Below are positions 28,822 through 39,052 of a stretch of DNA of 53,784 nt, in pieces; the first letter of the stretch is position 1; each line of letters begins with the position of its first letter. The notes below the pieces were generated by a model. That model did not search any database and was not told where the DNA came from. It was given only the letters and a program-made list of their open reading frames with translations. Origin of the DNA: Nostoc sp. NMS4 (GTDB taxonomy: Bacteria; Cyanobacteriota; Cyanobacteriia; Cyanobacteriales; Nostocaceae); NCBI RefSeq assembly GCF_017115095.1, contig NZ_JABXKI010000086.1, forward strand, positions 1 through 53,784, read 5' to 3'. Made by a program: the position numbers and the translations under genes.

Positions 28822-29700
28822 TTATTTACTAACTCGATAAATTGGTCTAACCTGACGATAAGTATTAAGTAAGCTGAGAAATTTCTTACCATCAAAATTT
28901 ATCGGGTCAACTTTTTTACCAGAACGGTCTACTAGATGGTGCGTAGTGATGCGATGATCTGGAACTTGACTTTGAGCAATTAACCAAGCAAGAGAATGAT
29001 ATTGAGCTTCCGTATAGCCGCTATGGGTTTGTTCGCTGCTACTGTCATAACTATCTGGCGGTGTTTCTAAAGAGACGTGATAAGCAAAATTATTCACAGA
29101 TGCGGGCAAATTCGGATTAGTCTGCACAGTTTCCACTCCCTCGGAACCATCAAATACTGAGTTAGCTGCACCAAAAGCCCGCTTTTCTGGCGGTACTAGA
29201 TAAACCACCGTTCCGTCTAACTTGACTAAAGCGTGGTAACTTGCTTGCACACCTTCATCAGTATGGGCTACTTGAAAGAAATTAACGGCGCTGGAAGCAG
29301 AATAACCAGTTTCATGGAGGACAATAATCGGTTGGTTGTGGAGAGTTACACCGTTCACATCTTGGGCGTACCGTTCTCCATAGTTACTGGGGTCAACCGA
29401 AGCAACTTGATAACTAGGTCTGTAGCGTGCAAAAGCTTGAGTAGTTACATACCTTGCTACAGTCTGGTTAATCTTGACTGGGGACTTGATAACATTTTGG
29501 AATTTCTTCTCTGGCTCTTTCGCCGATTGGAATTGCGCCTGGGGATATGGACTGAAAGCTGTAACCTGTGGATTGGATATACGGGATATTGTCGGATTGT
29601 TGTGTAATTTTGTCGCTCGTCCAATTAGCAGCACTACGATTAGAGTGGCGAACATCAGCCAGATTAGTAGCACCCTAGTCACCCAGTCTGTAAACTTCAT
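28822..29700 (-). CDS. N-acetylmuramoyl-L-alanine amidase (Amidase_2)
   Basis: 292 aa. One N-terminal membrane segment (about 8-27) is followed by a linker and an Amidase_2 domain. Zinc-site signatures are visible: VLHETGYS, a YHVSLETP strand, and ITTHHLVDRSGKKVDP near the end. The enzyme class cuts the bond between MurNAc and the stem peptide; the membrane anchor places it in the periplasm. Its role could be cell separation, wall recycling or septal pore formation in filaments. About 500 bp separate it from the next cell-wall gene (30201-31073), on the same strand. Confidence 0.85.
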   Translation of the reverse strand: MKFTDWVTRVLLIWLMFATLIVVLLIGRATKLHNNPTISRISNPQVTAFSPYPQAQFQSAKEPEKKFQNVIKSPVKINQTVARYVTTQAFARYRPSYQVASVDPSNYGERYAQDVNGVTLHNQPIIVLHETGYSASSAVNFFQVAHTDEGVQASYHALVKLDGTVVYLVPPEKRAFGAANSVFDGSEGVETVQTNPNLPASVNNFAYHVSLETPPDSYDSSSEQTHSGYTEAQYHSLAWLIAQSQVPDHRITTHHLVDRSGKKVDPINFDGKKFLSLLNTYRQVRPIYRVSK

Positions 29701-29913
29701 TTTTCTAATACCCGTAAAAAGGTAGATATTAATTTATAGCTAAACTGGCGTATCCTTCGTAGAGGCGCACTTCTGTAAACCCCTACAGTTTATGGTATCC
29801 AAATAATAATCGCTATAATACCTTAATTCTAGTCAAATATACCTTGATAATACCTGCAATAGTGCTGTTAAAAGCTATTTAATTTCAATGCTGTGGGTAG
29901 TAGCAAAAAAATT

Positions 29914-29950
29914 TGTAGGTTGGGTTGAGCATTGCTCAACCCAACCTACA
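29914..29950. repeat. Perfect 17-bp palindrome
   Basis: tgtaggttgggttgagc and gctcaacccaacctaca form a perfect stem with the 3-nt loop att. It is a dispersed cyanobacterial-type palindrome in a 500-bp gap that holds no gene. Confidence 0.75.
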
Positions 29951-29996
29951 TCTAATCCCGCATTTCTCACAAGCTCCCCTGCTCCCCTCGCGGGTG

Positions 29997-30056
29997 AAGT
30001 AATAAGTAATAAGTAAGATTCTTTACTCATTACTTATTACTTATTACTTATTACTC
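29997..30056. repeat. Heptamer tandem repeat (AAGTAAT / ATTACTT)
   Basis: Copies of aagtaat on the left half and of ttattac/attactt on the right half make an inverted pair of tandem arrays. The unit length is 7 bp, like the repeats at 33849, 47454 and 48502. The rest of 29701-30200 shows nothing further. Confidence 0.75.
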
Positions 30057-30200
30057 TTTACTTATTTAATTAATGAGATGTGGTGAGAAATCCAGGTAAT
30101 GCACTATTTTAGCTGTGTCACGCTAACACGGTTTAGTTAATAGTTTGTTCGATCGCAGGAATGAGCTTATGGTCTCAAGACTCAATACCGGATCTACTAA

Positions 30201-31073
30201 TTATAATGGCGTAATCCAATAAATAATACCTCGAATAGTTTGTTTTTTAAAACCAAACAGAGGTAAACTTTCTTCAGATAAACCCACATAAGTCCAATGT
30301 GGAACATCATTTTCTACTGTTTGAAACCAACCATTTTGATTCAGAGCTTTTCTCTGTTCTTTAGTGCCTATGCGTAAATCAATCGCTAGTCCTAAAAGAT
30401 GTTGTGAAGTTCCGGGAGGTGCAACTAAACCGAGAATTTTTGTTTCTTTACCCTGTTGAACTTTTGCTAAAACTTGATTGTTAGCATATTTATTCCAAAA
30501 TTTTAAATTAGTGTTGAAAGTGCGAGTACAATCACCAGAGCCATAACCAGATTTTAGCGGAATCTGTTGCTGCGATCGCGCTTTATTTAAAGCATCAGCC
30601 GCCGATTTTTGCAAATAACAGTCGTTGGTGCCATCAATATTACCCATTGTTAAATTAGTTTGAAATTCTTGGGTTTCTTGTTCGTTGGCAAAGATATCTT
30701 TTAACGGCAGTTTAATCCCAATATCGGGATTTACGAATACTGCACCATAGCTTCGCAGCAAAGTATATTCATAAGTACCAGGCTGGGGAATTGTGGTTAA
30801 TTTTCTAGCGATCGCAGATAAAAAACGCTGTTGAGGATTTAATTTGACATCGGGAATAAATGGTTCTGATGTTGCCTTTTTAGAGCTATCTGTACAAGGT
30901 AATGAATCGTTAATCAAGCATTCTTGTAATGGTTGAGCAGTTATAGCAACTTTGTGGTGGGTAATCTCATTGCTAGCTACTAATACAAAAACTATCAAGA
31001 TAACTATACTGATAAAACTTGTCTTTCTAATAAACCTACTAATATTTTTTTGATTTGGAAGGGTGAGTTTCAT
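30201..31073 (-). CDS. VanY-type D-alanyl-D-alanine carboxypeptidase (M15)
   Basis: 290 aa with an N-terminal membrane anchor (about 17-36) and a C-terminal M15 peptidase domain. The zinc motif SQHLLGLAID (223-232; His225, Asp232) and the second site HWTYVG (259-264) are intact, as is the upstream GYGSGDCTRTFNT segment. The family trims the terminal D-Ala from peptidoglycan stem peptides in the periplasm. Paired Cys residues (52 and 60; 152 and 182) hint at disulphides. It is on the same strand as the amidase, but the 500-bp repeat-rich gap suggests separate transcription. Confidence 0.85.
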   Translation of the reverse strand: MKLTLPNQKNISRFIRKTSFISIVILIVFVLVASNEITHHKVAITAQPLQECLINDSLPCTDSSKKATSEPFIPDVKLNPQQRFLSAIARKLTTIPQPGTYEYTLLRSYGAVFVNPDIGIKLPLKDIFANEQETQEFQTNLTMGNIDGTNDCYLQKSAADALNKARSQQQIPLKSGYGSGDCTRTFNTNLKFWNKYANNQVLAKVQQGKETKILGLVAPPGTSQHLLGLAIDLRIGTKEQRKALNQNGWFQTVENDVPHWTYVGLSEESLPLFGFKKQTIRGIIYWITPL

Positions 31074-31457
31074 TTTTAAATAATTGCTTAGTGATTCAAG
31101 AATAAAATTAAGAATATTTGAGAAAATATCTATGATTGATCATTGAAAATCACAGATGATTTCTCGGCGTTGAGCTATAGTTTCATCCAATTTAGATAAA
31201 ATATTTAATACATACCAGTTAGAAATTAATTGGTGCTGGCTAACGATATGAACAATAGCTGCGATCGACAACCCGGAACGTTGTCACAAATTTTAAAAAG
31301 ATGATATTTTTCCCATCTTAGTAGAGTTAAAAAATGGAACCTTGCCTTTAATTGAGTACTAGTAAATTTGATAACTTTTTTATCAGAAAGTTACATCCAT
31401 GAAACCACTGGAACAGTTAAAATTGAAAAGAACTCTAAGCTTGCCGATCCTGTAAGT
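31074..31457. promoter_or_regulatory. Divergent region between the VanY-like gene and mnmG
   Basis: About 385 bp, AT-rich, which must contain the promoters of the VanY-like gene (minus) and mnmG (plus). The upstream 30 codons in the mnmG frame (from 31368) are probably untranslated. No recognisable operator or RNA element was found. Confidence 0.45.
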
Positions 31458-33380
31458 ATGACCATGCACAATTCCGTTGAATTCCAAGACGCTTTTGATG
31501 TCATAGTCGTCGGTGCAGGTCACTCCGGTTGCGAAGCGGCTCTCGCCTCTGCACGCCTCGGTTGTCGTACCCTGCTATTGACGCTCAACTTGGATAAAAT
31601 CGCTTGGCAACCTTGTAACCCAGCAGTAGGTGGCCCAGCCAAATCTCAGTTGACTCATGAGGTAGATGCACTCGGCGGAGAAATTGGTAAAGTAGCAGAC
31701 CGCACCTATCTGCAAAAACGTATCCTCAACTCTTCACGGGGGCCTGCTGTTTGGGCATTACGCGCCCAGACTGATAAGCGCGAATATGCAGGGGTGATGA
31801 AAAATATTGTTGAGAACCAAGAAAACTTGACAATCCGCGAAAGTATGGTAACAGATTTGGTGCTGGGTGCTAACGGTGAAGTCATTGGGGTTGAAACTTA
31901 TTTTGGTGTCGGGTTCCAATGCAAAGCAGTCATCTTAACAACCGGCACCTTTTTGGGAGGCAAAATTTGGGTTGGTAACAAATCAATGCCAGCCGGACGT
32001 GCTGGAGAATTTGCAGCTGAAGGATTGACACAAACCCTGAATCGCCTGGGATTTGAAACCGGTAGACTGAAAACTGGAACCCCAGCACGGGTAGACAAGC
32101 GATCGGTAGATTATAGTAAAATGCTCATCCAGCCAGGTGATGAAGATGTGCGCTGGTTCAGCTTTGACCCAGATGTGTGGGTGGAACGGGAACAAATGCC
32201 TTGCTATATCACCCGCACAACCGCCGAAACCCATCGCCTAATTCAAGAAAATTTACACCTGTCGCCAGTTTATGGCGGTTGGGTGGAAGCCAAAGGGCCG
32301 CGTTATTGTCCCAGTATTGAAGATAAGATTGTCCGCTTTGCCGATAAGGAAAGCCACCAAATCTTTATTGAACCGGAAGGAAGGGATATACCCGAACTTT
32401 ATATTCAAGGGTTTTCTACAGGGTTGCCAGAAAATTTGCAGTTGCAAATGTTGCGGACTCTCCCCGGTTTGGAAAAATGTGTGATGCTGCGTCCGGCTTA
32501 TGCAGTGGAATATGACTATTTACCAGCAACTCAGTGTTACCCCACACTGATGACTAAAAAGATTGCAGGGCTATTTTGTGCTGGGCAGATTAACGGCACC
32601 ACAGGTTATGAAGAAGCCGCAGCTCAAGGACTGGTGGCGGGAATTAACGCCGCTCGATTTGTTCGCTCTCAAGAAATGATTGTGTTTGCCCGCGAGCAAA
32701 GTTACATTGGGACGCTAATTGATGACCTGTGTACAAAAGACCTGCGAGAACCTTATCGGATGCTCACCAGTAGGTCAGAATACCGATTGCTATTGCGTTC
32801 TGACAATGCCGACCAACGCCTGACACCCTTGGGACGAGAAATTGGTTTAATTGACGATCGCCGTTGGGATATGTTTACTAAAAAACAGGGTAATATTACC
32901 ACAGAAAAACAAAGATTGCAAGTCACACGAGTTAAAGAACATGATGAAATTGGAATAGCGATCGTATCTGATACCCAACAAGCAATTAAAGGTTCAATTA
33001 CTCTCAACGACTTATTGCGCCGTCCCGGATTCCATTACGTTGAACTCGACAGGTTCGGATTGGGAAACCCCAACCTCAACCGAGCCGAGAAAGAAGGCGC
33101 AGAAATTGACATCAAGTATTCTGGCTATCTTGCTAGGCAACAAAATCAAATTGACCAAATTGCTCGCCAAGCCCACCGCCAGTTACCTGGGGATTTAGAC
33201 TACACAACAATTGATACTCTATCTATTGAGGCACGGGAAAAGCTGACTCACATAAAACCACTTACTCTTGGTCAAGCTGCACGTATAGGTGGTGTAAACC
33301 CAGCAGATATTAATGCCTTATTATTATATCTAGAATTGCGTAGAACCAAGAGCCAGCCAGAGTTTCCAGCGTTAGCTTAA
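31458..33380 (+). CDS. mnmG: tRNA U34 carboxymethylaminomethyl synthesis enzyme MnmG (GidA)
   Basis: About 640 aa. It is the FAD and NADH-binding partner of MnmE in the modification of uridine 34 in the wobble position of several tRNAs. Visible features are [19 protein letters not shown] (FAD site), the [19 protein letters not shown] segment, [12 protein letters not shown], the [12 protein letters not shown] signature and a helical C-terminal domain that contacts MnmE. The frame opens at 31368, but the family length and the [17 protein letters not shown] start favour the ATG at 31458 (or 31464). It is a single gene by its spacing. Confidence 0.95.
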   Translation: MTMHNSVEFQDAFDVIVVGAGHSGCEAALASARLGCRTLLLTLNLDKIAWQPCNPAVGGPAKSQLTHEVDALGGEIGKVADRTYLQKRILNSSRGPAVWALRAQTDKREYAGVMKNIVENQENLTIRESMVTDLVLGANGEVIGVETYFGVGFQCKAVILTTGTFLGGKIWVGNKSMPAGRAGEFAAEGLTQTLNRLGFETGRLKTGTPARVDKRSVDYSKMLIQPGDEDVRWFSFDPDVWVEREQMPCYITRTTAETHRLIQENLHLSPVYGGWVEAKGPRYCPSIEDKIVRFADKESHQIFIEPEGRDIPELYIQGFSTGLPENLQLQMLRTLPGLEKCVMLRPAYAVEYDYLPATQCYPTLMTKKIAGLFCAGQINGTTGYEEAAAQGLVAGINAARFVRSQEMIVFAREQSYIGTLIDDLCTKDLREPYRMLTSRSEYRLLLRSDNADQRLTPLGREIGLIDDRRWDMFTKKQGNITTEKQRLQVTRVKEHDEIGIAIVSDTQQAIKGSITLNDLLRRPGFHYVELDRFGLGNPNLNRAEKEGAEIDIKYSGYLARQQNQIDQIARQAHRQLPGDLDYTTIDTLSIEAREKLTHIKPLTLGQAARIGGVNPADINALLLYLELRRTKSQPEFPALA

Positions 33381-33427
33381 CACAAGCTTGATAAAGACTG
33401 AGTATAGTAGTAGGGAGAGAGATTGGT

Positions 33428-33571
33428 ATGATAGATGACATAACTATTAGTACTGGCATCATCAACAATCCCCAGATGAAAGTTGAATTTAATACCAACA
33501 CTCAATCAACTTATCTCAATCAGATGAGGGATTGGATGTTTCATTATTCAGGAGGCAGAACGCAGGAGTAA
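33428..33571 (+). CDS. Candidate 47-aa small protein
   Basis: A short frame downstream of mnmG begins MIDDITISTG and ends SGGRTQE. A GGGAGAGAG lies about 10 nt before the ATG. The last codons (ggaggcagaacgcaggag) look like part of a dispersed repeat. There is no recognisable domain. It may be chance; the only support is the ribosome binding site. The rest of 33381-33932 contains repeats and nothing else I can name. Confidence 0.25.
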   Translation: MIDDITISTGIINNPQMKVEFNTNTQSTYLNQMRDWMFHYSGGRTQE

Positions 33572-33848
33572 CCCACGCACAACTGTATAGGATTGGGGCA
33601 AGACCGGAGGCAAAGCTGTTCCACTCTTTGTATCTCGCTCGACACGTCTCAATACAATTCTGATTTTTAATCCGGTAAATTACTTAGAACTAAAGTTTTT
33701 TATTCATACTTCTTTCCTCCAGTAAGAATTGCCCTCTACCTGCTGCCTCCTCTGATAATCCTAATTTCCAAGCAGTGTCTATGAAACAAGTTTCACCACC
33801 AAGTATGAAAGAGGGACTGGGGACTGGAAACTGGGAACTGGTATTTTT

Positions 33849-33880
33849 ACTCAGCACTCAGCACTCAGCACTCAGCACTT
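33849..33880. repeat. Heptamer tandem repeat ACTCAGC x4
   Basis: Four perfect copies of actcagc from 33849 to 33876 and a partial fifth, about 50 bp before the start of the proline-rich protein. They are preceded by a related gggactgg-type repetition (33812-33840). Confidence 0.85.
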
Positions 33881-33932
33881 TCTAGGCAGTAGGGGTGGCG
33901 TTTCCTCATCCAAGCAACAACCCAGAACGTCT

Positions 33933-35294
33933 ATGTTACAAGAAGCCAGCACCCGTCTCATAGTACCAGAACCATCAGAAGACTTAATCACCAACGAGCC
34001 TTGGTCGATAGAAAACTATGCTGATGGCCTAATGGATGAACTCTTTGCCGATATCGACTACATTCTGGATGCTAGTGGTAATCTACCTTCTCAAACTGTT
34101 AGGCACGGTAGTCAGAACCGATCGAGCCACTCTGTTGCTGGAGTTTCCGCCCAAGCTCAACGCCAATCGCCTCCAGAATACGTCCCTCTGCAAACAGTTA
34201 CGATACCACAGATTATCTTACCGAACACACTGAACCAACCAGTGCAGTCAGTTGTTCAAGATAACCACAAGCAATTGAGTACCGTTGTATTTGACACCGC
34301 CACCGTTAAATCAGTTAATAGAAAGCGCCAGAAAAATAGTCAGGTTTTGGGCAAACTGCTGATTATCGGCACAACTTTAGGCGTGGCGATCGCTAGTACG
34401 ATCTACTTGGTGCAGTCTGGAGTCGTATATCTTTTAAATAACAAATTGCCTGAGTCAGCGCTGACAGTGCCGCAACCGCAGTCACCGGTAAAACCAGAAA
34501 TTGAGGCAGAGTTAGTTGACTATATGCTGCAATCACTGGCAGTTATAGATAAGCAAGAAGTAAAAAGCAATCAAAAATCTTTCAGTCCAAGATTCTCCAG
34601 TCAGGCAAATACTAACCAAATAGCCCTTGGTCGTGAGCAAGTAACTGGTAATCTACCAGCACTTCCACTTCTAGCTAACAATACACCGCCAGCCCCCAAC
34701 CGTTCTGGAAGTGTTGTTGAGCGCATCTACGTTCCAGTTTATCAAGCTCCGTCACCAATGCGCTACGCCCTTCCAGCCATTCCGGGGACTCCCACACTTT
34801 TACCACAAGTTCCCAGTGCATTACGGGCATCTCAACCTAATGTTGTGAAAACTGCCCTGAATACAGTGCGACAAGCTGCCAAGCCTGTGACTGTCAATAT
34901 GCTAGCTGCTGCTGTCAGAGCCGAACTCAAACCTGTGGCGGCCAAAACAGCACCGATTAGCGTGCGCCAAACACCCAAGCCTTTACCTGCATTACCAGTA
35001 GTTCCATTGCGTGCTGCACTCGCGCCAGAGTCAGAACCAACTATTACCCAGGAACAAGTATATCCGCCAACTGCGATCGCAGAAGCTCCAGCTCCGAGTA
35101 ATACCTTAGAGGGATTGCTAGAGTTGGGGAACAAATCAGCCGCTTTGTTTAAAATCGATGGCGTGACTCGCCGGATCAATATGGGTGAAAACATCGGCTC
35201 AAGCGGTTGGACACTAGTAGATGTCAGTAATGGCGAAGCAGTTGTTCGACGTAACGGCGAAGTGCGATCGATTTACGCCGGACAGAAATTATAA
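33933..35294 (+). CDS. Membrane-anchored Pro/Ala-rich protein with a GspC/PilP-like C-terminus
   Basis: 453 aa, not recognised as a named protein. It has an acidic N-terminal cytoplasmic part (1-135), one membrane helix (about 139-167) preceded by basic residues (NRKRQKN), a long proline- and alanine-rich periplasmic stretch (about 175-395), and a compact C-terminal domain (about 397-453; ALFKIDGVTRRINMGENIG...VRRNGEVRSIYAGQKL). That last segment resembles the small beta domain of type II secretion GspC and type IV pilus PilP proteins, which link inner-membrane and outer-membrane parts. This resemblance is by eye and unproven. Its role could be a periplasm-spanning connector. No secretin or pilus gene is adjacent. 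Confidence 0.7.
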   Translation: MLQEASTRLIVPEPSEDLITNEPWSIENYADGLMDELFADIDYILDASGNLPSQTVRHGSQNRSSHSVAGVSAQAQRQSPPEYVPLQTVTIPQIILPNTLNQPVQSVVQDNHKQLSTVVFDTATVKSVNRKRQKNSQVLGKLLIIGTTLGVAIASTIYLVQSGVVYLLNNKLPESALTVPQPQSPVKPEIEAELVDYMLQSLAVIDKQEVKSNQKSFSPRFSSQANTNQIALGREQVTGNLPALPLLANNTPPAPNRSGSVVERIYVPVYQAPSPMRYALPAIPGTPTLLPQVPSALRASQPNVVKTALNTVRQAAKPVTVNMLAAAVRAELKPVAAKTAPISVRQTPKPLPALPVVPLRAALAPESEPTITQEQVYPPTAIAEAPAPSNTLEGLLELGNKSAALFKIDGVTRRINMGENIGSSGWTLVDVSNGEAVVRRNGEVRSIYAGQKL

Positions 35295-35791
35295 ATGTTT
35301 TCAGCCACTGCCTGGGTTGAGGAGGGTTTAAAGATTAAACTCATCTATCACCATTAACAGTACTGCGATCGGCAATAATTGATTGAAATAATTTGATTGC
35401 CCCTTTATAGCCTTAACATTATCAGCTTTATTGGCAGCAAGATCGCTTTTACCTATACCAGACTCTAGTAACTATTGAGTGACGATTATAGCATTTTTTT
35501 GTGAGGCTGCTTTGCGTCTACGTTTTTCTTTATTATACTTAGATATCCTTTAGCGCATCTTCATACAGAATTGGTAAGCTGAAAAACATCTAAATTGAAT
35601 GTAATGAATTTCCCTACCTAAAGAGGGTTCACAGAAATAAATTTCAATGTTAGAACTATAACTTGTGTTTATAGTTTCACTACGGTGACTATTTGAAAAC
35701 CTACATTTTGCACATATCTTGCTTAACCAAGATATATTTAACTAAAAAAAAGTTAGTTTGCTAATTGATGTAATCCTCAAACTTCACCAAT
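35295..35791. other. AT-rich intergenic region
   Basis: About 500 bp between the proline-rich protein and the bestrophin-like gene. It is AT-rich, with only short imperfect inverted repeats (for example gaactataa at 35653 facing ttatagttt). I see no gene, RNA or clear promoter. Confidence 0.4.
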
Positions 35792-36769
35792 ATGAAACAA
35801 CCTAACTATTTTCAAAATACTTCTAAAAATTCTTTAAGAGAAAAGTATCATCTTTACAAAGGCGAAAAGCTGAGTTGGCTTCAAGTAGCTCTCCGGCTTG
35901 AAAGCTCAATTATCTCTATAATTCTTCCTTGGGTAATTTTTTGTACTATTTATGGTACTCTCATATCATTTTTAGATCATTTAGGATTACCAATAGCATT
36001 TTCAGATTCCAACAATATTCTTACCAATGCTGTTTTAAGTTTTAATATTGGCTTTACATTACTATTAGTATTTCGGACAAATACAGCCCATGAGAGATTT
36101 TGGGAAGGTCGTCAATTATGGGGATCTTTAGTTAATACATCGCGTAACTTAACTCGTGGTATTTCGATAATAGTTAAAGAGAAGACACTGCAAGATAAAT
36201 TAGAAAAGGAGGCAATACTTAGGTTAGTAACTGCTTTTGCAGTTGCAATGAAGTTACATCTAAGATCGGTGCCTTTAGACTCTCAGTTAGCATCATTAAT
36301 ATCTGAAAGACAATATTTGCAACTCCAGGAGAGTAATCATCCTCCACTACAAATTGCTTACTGGATAGGAGATTACTTGCAGTATCAGCATGACCGAAAT
36401 TGTCTAAATGTCTATCAACTCACTACTCTGCATAACTGTGTAGATGATTTAGTAGATATTTTAGGCGGTTGCGAACGCATTTTAAAAACGCCACTGCCTT
36501 TGATATATACTATTAAACTTAGACAACTGTTATTAATGTTTTGTCTGATATTACCTTTGGAAATTGTGAGCTTTTTAAATTGGTGGACTGGTATAGTAAT
36601 GGCTTTTGTAAGTTTCACATTATTAAGTATTGAACAAATTGGCTCAGAAATCGAAGAACCTTTTGGGTTCGATCCCAATGATTTACCTTTAAATGCAATT
36701 TGCAATACAATCTCAAACAATGTAGAAGAATTAATTAGGCTTACTTCTAACAATGTTCGTTCTTATTAA
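35792..36769 (+). CDS. Bestrophin family anion channel-like membrane protein
   Basis: 325 aa, a bacterial bestrophin (UPF0187). The signature segment FRTNTAHERFWEGRQLWGSLVN begins near residue 94, and the C-terminal EIEEPFGFDPNDLPLNAIC motif is complete. Hydrophobic helices lie at about 38-60, 78-95, 240-256 and 260-278. Bestrophins form pentameric chloride or bicarbonate-permeable channels; in photosynthetic organisms thylakoid members affect ion balance and carbon supply. The location and the ion here are unknown. It is a single gene flanked by a long AT-rich leader and a fold-back repeat after its stop. Confidence 0.88.
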   Translation: MKQPNYFQNTSKNSLREKYHLYKGEKLSWLQVALRLESSIISIILPWVIFCTIYGTLISFLDHLGLPIAFSDSNNILTNAVLSFNIGFTLLLVFRTNTAHERFWEGRQLWGSLVNTSRNLTRGISIIVKEKTLQDKLEKEAILRLVTAFAVAMKLHLRSVPLDSQLASLISERQYLQLQESNHPPLQIAYWIGDYLQYQHDRNCLNVYQLTTLHNCVDDLVDILGGCERILKTPLPLIYTIKLRQLLLMFCLILPLEIVSFLNWWTGIVMAFVSFTLLSIEQIGSEIEEPFGFDPNDLPLNAICNTISNNVEELIRLTSNNVRSY

Positions 36770-36787
36770 ATCCATAAACTTTTCAAA

Positions 36788-36892
36788 CCTCGTTTCCAGT
36801 CTCTGGCTGGAAATTATGATCCTTGCGGCTCTGCCGCAAGTCAAGAGGCGGAGCCTCTCAAAGGCATTCCCAGTCGGAGACTGGGAACGAGG
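36788..36892. repeat. Fold-back repeat cluster after the bestrophin gene
   Basis: The outer ends cctcgtttccagtctc and gagactgggaacgagg are near-perfect inverted copies. Three further hairpins lie inside or at the ends: cttgcggc/gccgcaag, gaggc/gcctc and ttcccagtc/gactgggaa. The last also occurs after ctpA (3949-3969). It may be a MITE-like element or a strong 3'-end structure. Confidence 0.75.
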
Positions 36893-36939
36893 CAATGTCT
36901 AAAAATCCTAGATAATACTGAAGTGAAAAATCCAATTGC

Positions 36940-37560
36940 TTAATAAATACTTCGCCAAGCTTTTACCGTCCCTTTACCAATTTCGCTATCAACAGTTTGA
37001 CCGGCTTCCAATATTAGTCTGATATTTAAGTTCTCATCGGGAGCATTTTTTAAAGCGGTGGCTAATTCTTGACTGACAGCAAAAGTGCCGGTGGAACCGT
37101 CTAATTGAAAAACTTTTTCCCTGACCTTGAGCAAAAGTTTATCAACTTTTTTGGTACTCACAAACCTAAGATAGTCAGGTCTGGGATACACACGACCTGC
37201 GGTATAAAACGAAGACCTTGCTTGACTAGAATTTACTGTCACCAGTACTCTAATGCTTGAATGAGTCCACAAACTAATAACTTGCTTTGAACCCTCACGG
37301 TACAAATATCCACCTAAGAAGTTGCGGTCAAAAACCCCAAAAAGCTCGCCTTCAAAGGGATCAACAATTCTCACGGGTTTCGACCAAGGTACATCCATAT
37401 CAGGCGACAGTCCTGCTGATTTGACCACTGGCAAATCGCTTGATGCTTGGGCAAAGTTAGCTACTTTTTGAAGAGTGAAAGCATCACAAAGTTGAGGGGA
37501 AAGTATAGCCAAGCTAGCCCCAAAAAGAAGAACTGGAATCGTTTGCGGTAACTTCATCAT
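36940..37560 (-). CDS. Secreted hypothetical protein
   Basis: 206 aa of unknown function. A signal peptide covers about the first 27 residues (MMKLPQTIPVLLFGASLAILSPQLCDA), then a mature domain with no motif I recognise (WSKPVRIVDPFEGELFGVFDRN; a run of strands near YLRFVSTKKVDKLLLKVREKVFQLDG). It probably lies in the periplasm. It starts 29 bp after the miaB stop on the same strand, so the two may be co-transcribed. ATG codons at 37560 and 37557 are both possible. Confidence 0.7.
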   Translation of the reverse strand: MMKLPQTIPVLLFGASLAILSPQLCDAFTLQKVANFAQASSDLPVVKSAGLSPDMDVPWSKPVRIVDPFEGELFGVFDRNFLGGYLYREGSKQVISLWTHSSIRVLVTVNSSQARSSFYTAGRVYPRPDYLRFVSTKKVDKLLLKVREKVFQLDGSTGTFAVSQELATALKNAPDENLNIRLILEAGQTVDSEIGKGTVKAWRSIY

Positions 37561-37589
37561 AAGTCAGGGGTATAATCTTCAACGAGTTC

Positions 37590-38954
37590 TTACTGCAAAA
37601 CGGTTTGCCTCACTTCAATTGGTTCACCCGTCAAGCTAAAAGGGCGAACTTCGGTAATTTTTACCTTCACTAACTGCCCTTTGAGTTCTTTGATGTTACC
37701 AGTAAAAAAGGTCAAGCGATTACCGCCAGTGCGTCCCATTACCTGGGTTGGATCTTTAGGATTTTGGTCTTCTACTAAAACTTCTTCAATGCGTCCAAAG
37801 TAACGTTGCGATCGCTCTGCTACTTTCGAGTTTCCCAGATGATTGAGCCGTTGCAAGCGATCGCTTTTAATTTCTTCACTTAGTTGATTCTCCCACAAAG
37901 CGGCTGGTGTTCCTGGACGCGGTGAATAGGCTGCTGTATTCAACATATCAAAGCCAATATCTTCCACCAGTTTCAGGGTATTTTCAAACTGTGCTTCTGT
38001 TTCTCCAGGAAAACCGACAATCGCATCGGCACTAATGGAGGCATCTGGCATATACCGCCGAATGGTATCGATAATCCGGCGATATTTCTCATGGGTATAA
38101 CCCCGCGCCATCGCTTTTAAAAGTTCATTATCCCCAGATTGAAAGGGAATGTGGAAGTGTTCGCACACCTTGGGCAATTCAGCACAAGCCTGAATTAATC
38201 TCTCAGTAAAATAACGGGGATGGCTAGTAGCAAATCTTAACCTTTCAACTCCTGGCACATCATGCACATAATAAAGCAAATCTGTAAAGTTGTGCAGATG
38301 CCGACCTTCCGGTGTCACTCCCGGTAAATCTCTGCCGTAAGCATCAATATTTTGACCGAGTAGAGTAATTTCTTTGTAACCTTGCCGTCCTAATTCTGCC
38401 ATTTCCGCCCGGATAGCTGATGGCGTGCGAGATTGTTCAATACCGCGCACATTGGGAACCACGCAATAGGTGCAGCGTTCGTTACAGCCGTAAATTATAT
38501 TTACCCAAGCGGTTACTGTACTATCCCGTCGCGGCTGGGTGATATCTTCAATAATGTGAACTGCTTCGGTTGCGACAACTTGATTGCCTTCAAACACCGA
38601 CTCCAACAAATCTTTCAGGCGGTTGGCGTGTTGTGGCCCCATTACCAAATCTAATTCTGGGACTCGCCGCAATAGCGCTTCTCCTTCTTGCTGGGCAACA
38701 CAACCAGCAACAATGAGCGTTAAATCAGGCTGCTCATGTTTGCGCTTTGCTTGTCTGCCGAGATATGAATATACCTTTTGTTCAGCATTATCCCGAATTG
38801 TGCAGGTATTGTAGAGAATCACATCTGCATGATTCGGGTCTTCGCACCACTCAAAGCCCATGTCTTCCAAAACGCCAGCCATGCGTTCTGAGTCAGCTTT
38901 ATTCATCTGACAACCGAAAGTAGTGATGTGGTAGTGGCGTTTAGAAGTGGTCAT
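37590..38954 (-). CDS. miaB: tRNA-2-methylthio-N6-dimethylallyladenosine synthase MiaB
   Basis: About 454 aa, a radical-SAM methylthiotransferase that adds the methylthio group to i6A37 in tRNAs. It has an N-terminal UPF0004 domain with the three cluster-binding cysteines ([34 protein letters not shown]), the radical-SAM motif CNERCTYC, a long core, and a C-terminal TRAM domain (about 385-450). The MNKADSERM wording is that of the MiaB branch rather than MtaB or RimO. The TTG at 38960 also opens the frame; the ATG at 38954 is preferred. It follows a retropepsin-like gene by 98 bp on the same strand. Confidence 0.95.
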   Translation of the reverse strand: MTTSKRHYHITTFGCQMNKADSERMAGVLEDMGFEWCEDPNHADVILYNTCTIRDNAEQKVYSYLGRQAKRKHEQPDLTLIVAGCVAQQEGEALLRRVPELDLVMGPQHANRLKDLLESVFEGNQVVATEAVHIIEDITQPRRDSTVTAWVNIIYGCNERCTYCVVPNVRGIEQSRTPSAIRAEMAELGRQGYKEITLLGQNIDAYGRDLPGVTPEGRHLHNFTDLLYYVHDVPGVERLRFATSHPRYFTERLIQACAELPKVCEHFHIPFQSGDNELLKAMARGYTHEKYRRIIDTIRRYMPDASISADAIVGFPGETEAQFENTLKLVEDIGFDMLNTAAYSPRPGTPAALWENQLSEEIKSDRLQRLNHLGNSKVAERSQRYFGRIEEVLVEDQNPKDPTQVMGRTGGNRLTFFTGNIKELKGQLVKVKITEVRPFSLTGEPIEVRQTVLQ

Positions 38955-39052
38955 GGGCAATTATGCTGAATCAGCGTAATGTATGTAAGGTTTATTTCTA
39001 TTCTATAACGCTCTTAACCGGCTTCAGGAATGCTGAGTATCTCGTGCAAACA

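Noticed and set aside
36867-36887. Simple Rho-independent terminator for the bestrophin gene
   Set aside because: The hairpin has no U run and is part of a larger fold-back repeat found elsewhere in the window.
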